Positions 12,143 through 22,745 of a DNA stretch of 64,000 nt are shown here, piece after piece. The notes under the pieces are model-generated. The model made no database searches, was not told the DNA's origin, and was given only the letters and a program-made list of their open reading frames with translations. The DNA comes from Reticulascus tulasneorum (Eukaryota; Ascomycota; Sordariomycetes; Glomerellales; Reticulascaceae). A program made the translations under genes and the position numbers. Position 1 is the first letter of the stretch, and each line of letters opens with the position of its first letter. The stretch is from contig LSAX01000009.1 of the NCBI GenBank assembly GCA_001557505.1, forward strand, positions 620,001 through 684,000, read 5' to 3'.

Positions 12143-15100
12143 AGTGACGAGTATGGATGGCACCACGAACAGAGGAGAGGACAGCAAAGTGAAACCGAAG
12201 ATTAAAGCGTCTTGAGGTCTCGGTCCCGTCCAAGGTGAAATCAGTTGTTCCATCAGCTAGCTCTTATACTTCGCCTCTCCGACTAAGACTCCAATGGTAC
12301 CCTTACAACTGAACACATCCCAAGAACGACTGTGGCGGATCCAATCCCGCCGCCGCTCGACCCTAGTGCGCCCAATTGGTGAAAGTCCCTTGTTAACGGC
12401 CTTTTAGGACGTTCCGCGGTTCTAGGCGGGGTGACAGATCAATAGTTTGTTCGATTCTATGCAGAATAAATCGTCGCGAACCAGAAAGTTCAACCTTCCG
12501 GCCGTCAGCTGGCAGGCTAGGTGTCATTCAATGCAACTATAGCACAACTAGCCTACCAAACATCGTCGATTCAACGATCCGGGAAGACAGAAAACCAGGG
12601 GGCATTTTCTTCACCTGCCAATTTCACCCTGCACTGTGCCGCAAAGATTTTGCGGGAGGGATCTCGTTTAGAGCGATCCATCGCCTGGCCGTCCTGTGGC
12701 CTGGGCTGACATGGAGACCCCTCAATGTCACATTGCACGATTTGCATCCCGGAAAGCCCAGCAGGCAAAAATTTAGATTCGAGGCGCAATTGAATGTGCC
12801 TGGGTTCGCACAAGGAGTGGTGATATAGCTATATCACAGGATATAATGGCTTTACCAGATGATTTTCAGTTCTGGATCTTCGATATTGAGCGCGAACTAG
12901 CTTTGCGGCAAAATCATCGGCAATATGGATCCCCTGAACGTCTCATTTCCACATGCTTACCTCCGCTCCCATTCAACTATTATTAGCGGGCGTAGCAAGC
13001 CTGCGACCGCTTTACGTAGCAACTTACGCAGTGCTACTCAGTATATGCTATGCAGGTGCACCTTGGCCATGGGCTTGCTGGCCGAGCCAGTGAAGCTAGT
13101 TAAACACCCATCACTCACCACTAGACGTAAGGAGGAAGCAGATGTTGTCACCCCGGTTGCAATTCGTCCCATTCTTTCCCTTCATGCATCTTTTTATAAA
13201 TCCGGGATGGTTTATTATGGAGCTGCTGGTACCTTGCGGCCCCTGCACAAACGCCCTTCCATTGCATATCGAAATACCTGGCGGTGAAAATGCAGCGAGG
13301 CTTTTTCTCGTTGAATTTTCAGTTACCAGATCTTGGCGGCGGATTGCCACGTACACGAACCACCCTGCCAGGAATGTAGGAATGCTACCTTCAACAACAC
13401 TACTGTGAGTTGTAAGCGTCCAGCCAGCGCGGATGGACTGTCAAGGCACATAGCTGCACCGAAAGTCGGCTTCATGTGCAAGCAGCAGGTGACATCAGAT
13501 AGGCTCGATTCGTGCACCTGTGCAGACCCAGCACCACCCATGGACGGATGCCCAGCCTTAATCAGCAAGGCAAGTCAACAGATGCCATTGGTCTTGAGGG
13601 ATGGACTGGACTACGGTATCGAAGATACAGCACTCTATGGTCCGGGAAAGCCAATTGAAGCCACGCTGCGAACTTCAAATGTATTGTTGTAAATGGCATC
13701 AAAAGACACGAAAGTTGATTCTCTTGGACTTGGACCTGGATTGATGCATGATCTACGAACAGGTAATCGCTGCCAAGAGCGGCAATCGGAACCTTGCCGG
13801 GCAATGTGATAAAATACTGGTATTTCGTTGGCTTCTGAGGAACCGGGCAAGTGGGGAGCGCGCTAAAGCACAAGGCCGCTCTCGGCAGCAACGTTCCTGC
13901 AGTTCTTGCATTAATACTTCTTCAGCATCAGCACAGTCGCGGGCCAGGTGGGCATTGAACGTATGCGGTGAGTTTCTTAGGATTGAGAGTTGAACGGCCA
14001 TGTCTTGAAATGGGAGACGCGAGGCTCATGACCCACAGTACCGCCCCTGGTTACCAGATCATCAGCTCACACCCGCAGGCCAACACCGAGTCCCTAGACT
14101 AACCCACAACAGACTTTGCAGAGCGTTATCGCTACCGGCACAGCAGCTCTTTGGGTTCGGTCAAGTGCTTGGCCTTGATCAGGGCAAGGGGAATCTAATG
14201 GCATAGTCGAGAACCTCACGACGCCGGGATCAGCAAAGATGTTAATTAGCGTGACTTGGAAATATCGTGCATTGACGTGAGGCCGTCCTGGGCTGCATGC
14301 TTTGGCTCTGTGCCTACCACATGTGACGCAAACTAGCTACAGATTAACAAGACTGCTTTTCTATGAAAATGATCAGCCCGACCACGTACCGAAGGACGAG
14401 AGCTCTTGAACAGATTATCTACTTCGCACTATTGACCATATGGTTCTAAAACAAAAAACGACTCGATCCCTGTTTCAGTCTCAGGTAGAATGCGACGAGG
14501 TGGTACCGTGCTTAAACGCCGCCTGGAATCGCTATTGACACCGCCTAACGAAAGAGAAAGACATCCATGATCTTCCATCTCAGAACAATAAGAACTTCTC
14601 AGTCATGTTCACTAATGAAATTTAACTATTTGGTGGGGATTAGGCGGTGTCAATAAGTATTTCAGGCGGTGTTTAAAAACGGGACCCAAGAACAGGGCGT
14701 GTCCAGCGGTCGGCCCGCCTCGACGTTTGTACGCCGGGGTAGCGATTGGGTCACATACGGGCGACAAAGTTCGTCTGGAAGGTCGCTGCGTCTGGTCAGC
14801 CAGAAAATCCGGTAGGCGGACCCGCTGAGATACCGTCATTGGATACGATGCTGCAACGGGCTGCATCATAGGGCTACGAAGCAGGTTATCGGAGTGTGGG
14901 ATTTCTGACCCCCAATCTTGAGGCCGGTGCGCAATGTTCGTATACAAGCTGCAGCGGTGAGGGCCACCAATAGCTGCATTGCGGTGAGATTTTAAGGCCT
15001 TGCGATGTGTCTCCGGCATGAAATGCCTACCAGGCATTGTCAGGTGCCTAGTTTCATTCATACCTTCATGATCGTCACGAGCGTGTCCTCCCTCGTAGAC

Positions 15101-15450
15101 GAGCCATTAACACCCTGATGCTATCTCTTAGCCCCCAATTCGAACGCAAAGCCACACGAGAAGTTCACAGGCACTCTCATTCTTATAGGTCAGTCTTTGT
15201 ATCTTGGTGTGACTCCCATTATTGAAGCTGACCTTTTAGCCAAGGACTCCCGTGGTAGCGTGGCTGAACGGCAAGTAGCGGACCTATTTTTGCTGCCGGG
15301 TTGCCTCTGAAATGGACAGCCACAAGCCACAGCCAAGTACAAGAACGGCCCCCAATTGCCATAGAGCCACCTACTTTATAATTATTTGTCAAATAGTTGC
15401 GTTTGCCCACAATTTCCGTCGTTCTACACAGATACCAGACCAGGAGGAAT
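12143..15450. other. Long intergenic stretch; one hairpin element, no certain gene
   Basis: This 3.3-kb stretch lies between the divergently oriented GMC gene and Zn2Cys6 regulator. Open frames exist at 13333-13692 (plus, Cys-rich) and 13562-13891 (minus, contains KYQYFITLPGKVPIAALGSD), but I recognise neither and cannot build a convincing spliced gene. A 165-bp inverted-repeat element at 14512-14676 is listed separately. The rest shows stops in all frames. Confidence 0.4.
14512..14676. mobile_element. Small TTAA-ended hairpin (MITE-like) element
   Basis: Two 37-bp arms, 14512-14548 and 14640-14676, are inverted copies matching at 32 of 37 positions, including an exact 16-bp core TATTGACACCGCCTAA at 14533-14548 and its reverse complement at 14640-14655. 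Each arm contains two copies of a CRCCGCCT motif, and a 91-bp loop separates them. Both outer ends read TTAA, which is the target duplication of piggyBac-type elements, so this may be a tiny non-autonomous piggyBac-like element. With one copy visible, a regulatory palindrome for the adjacent Zn2Cys6 regulator is an alternative. Confidence 0.5.
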
Positions 15451-17611
15451 ATGGAGCCTACACGCGCACAACGTGGGAAGAGGAGGGCGAAGAGAGGGTC
15501 ATCGTGCATCACTTGCCGGCAGATGAAGGTACGTTGGGTGTCGAGACCCCCCAGCAGCGACAGGTGTGGCTTGCGGACTCGGATTCTAAGCCTTTGAATC
15601 CTCTTTAGCTCCGCTGTGATTCTGCAGACAGATACCCTGCCTCTTGCTCAAGATGCGTAAGAGTGGGGAGAGCATGCTCTCTAGATCCCGGCCTTAAAAG
15701 GTCTTCCAAGATTGAGTTTGTTTGAACCTCAGCACCGAAGCTCTGAGAGGCAACCACTAACTTTGACCTCTCTCGAAGTCTTCTCGCCCAGCTACAGAAG
15801 GAAATCAATGAGCTGCGGGAAGGACTGAAGACACGTGATACATCGTCGAGTAAGGATCCACCGCCTGTTAATATTCCTAGTGGAAGCAGCGGCGCAGAGG
15901 CCACAGATCTGGATGAATTTACCGAGACAACTGAGCTTCGGACGCAGACTCTGGAGGAAATTCGGATTACTCCGCCCGAGTTTCTGGAACTTGTCGGCAT
16001 GTAAGCAGCAAATGCTCCAACTACAAGTCCGCTCACGACGCCGATGTCTAACTCTTTATACCTCACAGATTCTATCTCCACTTCCATCCACAACTACCCT
16101 TCCTGCCAAAAAGTGCACTTCTGGTAAAGACTTGCACACATTGCCCGTTGTTGTTCTGGGCCATCGTGTCGGTCACGTGCAGGATCTCGGAGCAACACCT
16201 TAGCCTGTACACCAAGCTCGTATGGCCTCTAAGGCGGCTGGCCTTAGACTCGACTACTCAGGACATCACATCGCTATCACAGATCCAGGGTCTCATGCTG
16301 CTATGCCTCTGGCCTCTGCCCTTTGCCAGTTTGATCGATGACCCAGCGTGGACGTTTTGCGGTATTGCAACCCACAAAGCTCTGCAGATGGGCTTGCATC
16401 GGCCAGCTCATATCGAAGAATTCCTGAACGGCCAGGTCAAAAATGATGAGTTCCATGAGAGCAGACGCCACACTTGGTTAGCTTTGTTCGTTATCAACCA
16501 CTAGTTCGTGCAGCAAAGGTCATTCCACTACCATACCACCGACACTAACAGTTCATACAGCTTGAGTGTGCGCAACGGCATACCGGCAACGATTCGGCCA
16601 TGCCATACCATCTACAAGGCGATAGGCGATGAAGGAACATCTACGCCACCAGGTCTGAGGACCATTCTTGAAATCATGGTCAAGGACCACTCCATGTCTA
16701 CGGTTCTCGGACAGCACGAAGGGTCGTCAGATGGTCTTCACCCCGACCCATTACCTCTCATCGGAGCATACGAACGAGACTTAGACATGCTAGAAGCGCG
16801 GCTAGAACAGATATGGACGCCCATCATCGAAATGATGTTCCTCGGAGTCAAGATTCGACTCTACTCCTATGCATTGAGTGCGCCTATCCCGGCACCCAAT
16901 GACCTGGCATCCGGCCGCTACCAACTGACTCCCGGGACCCTCACCGGAGCAACAAACTACATCAGCAAGCTCTACTCGGCCACAATGCGCATCCTCTATC
17001 TTGCAACACAGGGTAGCCCGGACCCCGCCGCGGAACCCCGTGGGGACGATGAAGCACACCGCTACTGGAATGGCATGGACTTTCAGGCCCTCAGCGTCGG
17101 GGTGATGGTGCTTCTCCACATCACCCGACGAAGGCGGCATAACTTTGACCTTACCGAATCCCATACGGTGATCCTTCGCGCCTGGGCGCTCCTCAAGTCC
17201 TGTTCTGTCATACGTGGTGACATTTACAGTAGAATGTGCGACATCCTCGAGTACATTTCCAGCGTCGACTGGCCTTCCGAGGCCATGGCTACGCTTCAAC
17301 CGCAAATCCCCGAGTTGCTCGTGCATAGCCGCATGGGCAGCAACATTATCTTTGATCTGGTCAAGTGGGTACAACGAAAGTATCTCATAGGGGTGAGGTA
17401 TCCGAGGCTGTTGCTCGAGCACCAGCTTGAGAACCTGCATGTGACTGAAGGAGAACCAGATGAGGAGGAGGAGGCCGTACCAGCATCAGGGCTGGCGCTG
17501 GGAGCAGAAGAGACTGTGTCGGAGAACCTGGATAGTTTCTTTTGGCCGGAGTGGGATAGGGATATATTCGATAACGCGCATGTCTTTGAATCAGTTGGTG
17601 GATCGGACTAG
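15451..17611 (+). CDS. Zn(II)2Cys6 transcription factor with fungal middle-homology region
   Basis: Predicted 630-aa nuclear regulator. Exons 15451-15528, 15609-15715, 15779-16000, 16069-16503 and 16561-17611; phases agree at every junction. The first two exons build the binuclear zinc cluster CITCRQMK | LRCD...SCSRC, preceded by a basic stretch (QRGKRRAKRG). A short predicted coiled coil (LLAQLQKEINELREGLK) follows as linker/dimer region. Exon 4 holds the War1-like middle segment (HCPLLFWAIVSVTCR, LLLCLWPLPFASL, THKALQMGLHRP). The last intron has an unusual GTTCGT donor, needed to skip the TAG at 16502; if it is not spliced the protein ends at residue 280. The C-terminal tail is acidic, as in activation domains. 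Its position beside the acyltransferase, amidase and oxidoreductase genes makes it a candidate local regulator. Confidence 0.85.
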
Positions 17612-18258
17612 ACAAAGAGGAACGGACCGGATGTCAAGAACAAACCCTTGTAGAGATTTATAAAGTAGCATGCCTTCTAGATGCATATGAAAGAACACGA
17701 AGACTTAAACAGCGAGATAAATCGCGCCAAATAATACGCAGATTCCAGTATTGATTAAAGAATGACGCCACTGTGGCTGATAGGTCCCGCTAGGCGGTCG
17801 CTGATTCGATCCCAACGGCAAAAAGGTTAAAGTACGACATGTGACCAATTCTTGCAGTACTAGCATACCAAGCAAGCACAGTAGAACGTGGTTCGTGGTG
17901 TACAACAAGGTCACAACAGATTATACTAAGACGGGGTCCTATGCTAGTCCGAATACAACTTAGTAACGCAGGGTGGCATGAAGTCCCCGCTTGGCTTGAG
18001 CTCATTCCTCATTTTTGAGGGCGATGGCGTGAGGAATGGCGCAAATGGTTCAACAATGAGAAGCCAGCGGAAATCGCCAAACCGTAAAGACACCGATGTG
18101 GTTTAGAGCGTCTACAACTTATTCGAGTGACTACACCACGTCCTCTTCCCATCCCACACTCGGTGTTCAGGTTCTTATTGAACCTCTTCACACGAGGCCT
18201 GATCATATGAGATTCCGAATAATATTCCCATTGTCAAAATTAGATATCAAACATAACC
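17612..18258. other. Intergenic, no gene recognised
   Basis: About 650 bp between two plus-strand genes. Short open frames carry no motifs. A search by eye for tRNA A/B boxes gave no convincing hit (one TTCGATCC-like string near 17804-17811 has no cloverleaf around it). Confidence 0.45.
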
Positions 18259-18840
18259 ATGTTGCGAACTCGACTTGGTCCGCTATATAAGCGCGTATTT
18301 CAACACTCGACACCACCACTCGTTTCCCATGTCGGAGTTCGTTGCCGCCAATTTTCTGGTTCGTCGGTTTTACTTCAGACCATTAATCTCCAGATCCATG
18401 GTCAAGGGACTGGCACTATCCAAACCGTTTCAGTACAGGACAAGCCGTACACTATACCAGCGGACACGTACACTGTCTTAGGAGGCAAAGATTCTGCCCC
18501 ATCGCCAGTCGCCTACTCTCTAGCTAGTCTGAGTTCTTGCAACCAGGTTACCGGCTTTGTGGTTGCAAAGGATCATGGCATTACTCTTGGCGAGTGGCAA
18601 GTCACAGTACAGGGGGTCCTGCCAACGGCTGTGCTGGTTCAAGGAGAGAAAGGCAACGCGAACTGGGAGAGAGTGTCTTTGAAAGCTCGCATCCAGACAA
18701 ATATCAAAGGAGGTAGCGAAGACTCCAAGTTTAAGCATTTTGTCGCTGAGATCGAGCGCAGGTGCCCGATCACGCAACTTTTCAAGCTCAGTGGGGTGGC
18801 ATTTACTAGTGAGTGGGTGAATGAGCCCCTGGGCAAGTGA
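18259..18840 (+). CDS. OsmC/Ohr-family protein, probably mitochondrial
   Basis: Single-exon 193-aa protein. The N-terminus is a mitochondrial-type presequence (MLRTRLGPLYKRVF ... RQFSGSS), and the body matches the OsmC/Ohr fold. It carries the two separated redox-active cysteines of the family, SLSSCNQVTGFVVAKDHGI and IERRCPITQLFKLSGV. In bacteria and fungi these reduce organic hydroperoxides or handle osmotic and oxidative stress through a Cys-Cys pair. Both cysteines are present here, so peroxidase activity is plausible. It starts from the ATG at 18259. It ends 488 bp before the stop codon of the convergent subtilase gene. Confidence 0.86.
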   Translation: MLRTRLGPLYKRVFQHSTPPLVSHVGVRCRQFSGSSVLLQTINLQIHGQGTGTIQTVSVQDKPYTIPADTYTVLGGKDSAPSPVAYSLASLSSCNQVTGFVVAKDHGITLGEWQVTVQGVLPTAVLVQGEKGNANWERVSLKARIQTNIKGGSEDSKFKHFVAEIERRCPITQLFKLSGVAFTSEWVNEPLGK

Positions 18841-19328
18841 CTGAGACGGAGCTCGAGTCTCTCAAAGTAGGCAGCACTGAGTGGTATCCACATGCAGTGC
18901 CACGAATCTAATGTGTCGTTAATCAGAAATGGAAGAATTATGATGATAGTTTATGTCAGTTAAGCAACATGGCCTGGATTTAAAGGCCTGATCATGAAGT
19001 AACTAGCGTGATCTGAGATGCTGTCCGTGCTAACTAAGCTAGCAGTCAGTTGACAGTCGAAATTGTCTTATCTAAATTTGTAGCAATCTTCACCTAGGCC
19101 GACGACCCAAGTTGTACCACTCAACTTGATTACATATGAGTTGAACACAGAGTTCAACTAAGCTGTGTTCTCGTTAATATCAAAGGTAACTCCTACATAT
19201 TACGTTTCCATCATGCTAAGACCTATCTTGTTCAACCATAAGCAGATCCATAAAGCAAGTGGAAATGATCGTAGAAGCGACTAAATAGTAGGACGACTGG
19301 ACCATCATCGTCTTGAACCATGTGGTGT
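18841..19328. other. Intergenic between convergent genes
   Basis: About 490 bp, AT-rich, between the 3' ends of the OsmC-like gene and the first subtilase. No open frame or repeat of note; likely contains both polyadenylation regions. Confidence 0.5.
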
Positions 19329-22300
19329 TTAAGGCTTGGGGAGAACGGTAAAGGGGCGATTCCAGAAACTCCAGTTGTCCGAAGCCTCGCGTCTTCCAAA
19401 CGGCTTCAGGGCAGCAAATCTCATACTAGTCGGTTAGAACATTTGATTAGCAGTGCTCTTTAATTCGCATGTGGAGTACAGGTCTTCCTTACGTGTAGTT
19501 GCCCGGGGCAATCTGAGTGCCATTGGCAAAACGGCCGAGCCACCAATATTGCGTATAGTCCTGGTTAAACGAGCCCCGAAAATTCTGCATCATGGGGAAG
19601 GCTACGAGGTCGTTCTCATCATTTATCTCTGGATCGAAATATTGGTAGTGTTTGGCCTCGTCGTAGCTAGTGGCCGAGCCGACATAGCCGCCGACGCCCG
19701 GGGCAGGGGGATATCTCCAGTTTCTCTCCTTCCACCCTGCTTCGAAGATCTAGTGCGTGGTTGGATTAGTGTACCCAGCTTAGACAAGACATGTACCAGA
19801 GACACTTACATCCCACCGAATCTCCTCAGACCCCCAGCGCGTGGAGATGAACATTCTCGCAAAATCCTGGACTTCACTATCTGCCTGGAATGTGAACCTT
19901 TGAAGCAAGTTAGTGCCACGTTCGACGCTGCCCTTCGAACAACGAGCCATATCTAAAGCACTCACGTCGGTTTCTCGTCAATATCAACAAAGTCCCATGT
20001 TGATCGACAATCAGGGGAGCCGGCGTCAAACATATTGTCGAAGGTCTTCTTGATATCCGCGCCCACACCTACAAAGCGAGTGAGCTCACAACCCATGAGA
20101 GCATCACAACGTGCGTGGCTTACCAGCGTAAATAACAGCGTGCTCATGCCCGTTATTTCCATTTATGAGAACCTTGCCGCCGTACACAGGCAAGGCCTTT
20201 TCGTTCAAACCCTCAGGACTTTGAAAGCTAATTCTAATAGAGAACGTCAGTTAAAGCACATTTTGGCTCAATTTTAAGACATACTCAGCAGTCTTGGTTT
20301 GGCCTGGGTTGAGAGTGAACTTTCTCGAAGGCAGCTTAACCTTGGGTGCTACTTGGATAGGCCTCCATTGCCCATATGCCTGGCCAGGTACGATGGAGGG
20401 ATTGTCCCCCACAGGTAAACCCGGAAAGCCGAAGGATTCAAAGCCGCCAGCCTCTTCAAGTGAGAATGTGAAGGTGACGGGTTCCGTGCCCTTGTTCGTG
20501 ATATCGACCTTGTGGTAGCGGTTGAAATTATGAGTATCGTTTAGGGCGAACTTGGTGAATGATATCGAGGTGCTGGACTGTTCCAAAAGTTTGACGGCAT
20601 TGACCAAGCCAGCACCTACTTGCAGAGGGTTTGCCCAGACACCAATGTCATCGGTTGACTGTCCGTCGTTCCATTTGACAGACGAAGCGGTAGACATAAT
20701 CCGAGCTGCTAGTTCCTTTCCAAAACCAGGCCCGTGGATCTTTTTCCCTCCGTGCTTGCTGATATAGAGAGCTGCAACGCCAGCAACATAAGGGCATGCC
20801 ATCGAGGTACCACTCAACGCTTCGTAGGTGTCTGGAGGGTAGGTACTGAAAATAGAGCCTCCAGGAGCAGCAACATCGGGCTTGACATCAAGCTGATAAG
20901 TACTTCCCAGGGAAGAAAAGGTGCTAGCAAAGCCGCCGAAATCGCTCTTGACGCCGACAAGTTGATAATCGGGATCCCGAGAAAAGTTGCCGGTGACCGA
21001 GCCGCCAGCTATAACTGTTTTGATAATAGCAACTCCTGCCTTTTCCTCGATCATCCCCATCGTGGTAATATTGTTATCTGACATGGGAGCGAATAGGAAA
21101 ACCTCCGGGTTGTGGTGGAAGAGAATGTACCTTCCACCAAATGCCTCAATATTACTCTGCTTCTGGTAATAAGAGCACACCCCTTTTCCGATAGGTGTGA
21201 GGACAATTACATTGGATAAGTCGGGTGTATCCGCTGGTAGTTCTTTGCAGGCATAGTCTAGGTCAGTCAAGTTCAGTGAAAGCGGATAGATTGGCAACCC
21301 CGATGCTTCTTTAGGAATGCTGGCTTGAACGTATAGGTAAGCAATGCTTGTTACGTTTGAGACGCCATCTAGGGTAAAGGTGACATCGATTGATGGTTTG
21401 GCGAAGACGCTGGCATCGACTGATGCCACGGAGAGGACATTGGATCCTGATGAGCCGGTACTGGCGAAAAAAGGGCCTTCATCGCCGTTGTTACCGGCGG
21501 CGATTGTGACGAGGATTCCGGTTTCTACGATGCGCGACGCCACTACGGCCCAAGCATCGCCACTCCATCCTCCTGGTCGACCAATACTAGAGGTAATGAT
21601 ATCAACCTACAAGTTTAAGTAAAAGTCAGTCACACATCCAGTCGGATGTAAAGCTCGAGAGGCGAATCCGAATCTCTGGGCTGGGGGAACGCTTACATCG
21701 GCTTCGTATGCTGCCAAGAAGGCGTCGATCAACGTATCCTCATCAGTACCGTCCTGAACACGAATTAGCATCTTGGGACACAATCGCCTAGAAGCAGTGA
21801 ATTTACATCTTGACTGAAGACTTTGTATGCCAGGATCGTTGCCTTGGGCGCCACGCCCTGCCAGCTATGTTAATCATTATTTGTCAGTTCATAACCCGGT
21901 AGCCAGGAGGCACATACGTCTCGGTTTCACCAACAATGATTCCAGCGACGTGAGTTCCATGGCCTTCTTGGTCATCGGGATCGTTGTCTGGTTCCTTTTC
22001 GCCGCTCTCTGGCCAAACTATTCAACTGTCAGTCGAGCTTCTCCGTCTACTTATTTAGCGATCTTCATGTCTTACATCCATTACCAACAAAATCCCAGCC
22101 ACCAGCAATCTTATAGCCAGGTCCGTAACCTCCGCCAAGCTATAAAGGCGTAAGTCATCATCTAAGATCAGTTTCGGTAGAAAGTCGCCAACATACAGCA
22201 GGATGTTGGTAGTGTATACCAGTATCAACAACAGCGATCAGGACACCTTCTCCCAGAATCCCCTGCTCGTGCACTTTGTCCACACCAGTCATATCATGAA

Positions 22301-22745
22301 TGGTATAGTTTCCAGCATGAGCATTGCTACTAAATGACTGTCGCTCGCCGACTGGGGGAGCCAATTGAATCCTTCCTGATTGCCAAACTTTGTTGACCTG
22401 GGTCAGAGCTTGGAGAGAATCGCCATTCTCGTCTATGGATTCGACGCTAACACCGGTGAAGATATCACTGTTAAATACCCGTAGAAGCTTTGTCCCTTCT
22501 CGGGAGCCAATTTCATCCGCAAGCGTTTGCAAGTCGACGCCCTAAGAGAGGAATGTTAACCCAGCAATTACTTCATTGGTGTTTCAGGGTCATCAAATCA
22601 CCTCTGCAGCTTCGATTATATATCGTTTCGTCGTAGCAGCTTCGGTTTGAAAATTTGTACTTTTCGCAGGCTCGCTTTGTCGTCTTCCCAAGGCCGAAAC
22701 CGTTCCGGTGAGAGCCAAAACGGCGAGGAAGCTGACCAAATGCAT
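19329..22745 (-). CDS. Secreted subtilisin-like serine protease (S8A, PA domain), copy 1
   Basis: Predicted 912 aa in 12 exons: 22745-22602, 22541-22197, 22139-22076, 22017-21918, 21864-21807, 21753-21697, 21606-20285, 20227-20124, 20068-19966, 19897-19810, 19749-19493 and 19425-19329; every junction keeps phase. Order: signal peptide (MHLVSFLAVLALTGTVSA), propeptide, subtilase domain with catalytic Asp ~154 (VVDTGIHYQHP), His ~204 (GHGTHVAGI) and Ser ~524 (LSGTSMACPYVAGVAALY). A PA insert (SNVIVLTPIGKGVCSYY) lies before the Ser, followed by a beta-rich Fn3-like C-terminal region. This is the large extracellular minor-protease (Vpr/C5a-peptidase-like) type common in soil, plant- and insect-associated fungi; it degrades proteins outside the cell. 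It is a paralogue of the gene at 32935-36376, with most intron positions shared. Confidence 0.9.

Noticed and set aside
13333..13891. Cys-rich plus-strand frame and overlapping minus-strand frame
   Set aside because: No signal peptide, no family match by eye, and no splice model giving a complete protein on either strand.
14612..15061. 150-codon minus-strand frame
   Set aside because: Overlaps the hairpin element and its arm, has no recognisable motif, and looks like chance open frame.
16802..17440. 212-codon minus-strand frame inside the regulator gene
   Set aside because: The plus strand is the C-terminal part of the Zn2Cys6 factor in correct phase.
4187..17611. A complete secondary-metabolite cluster
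   Set aside because: No PKS, NRPS, terpene synthase, P450 or transporter is present; kept only as a tentative observation.
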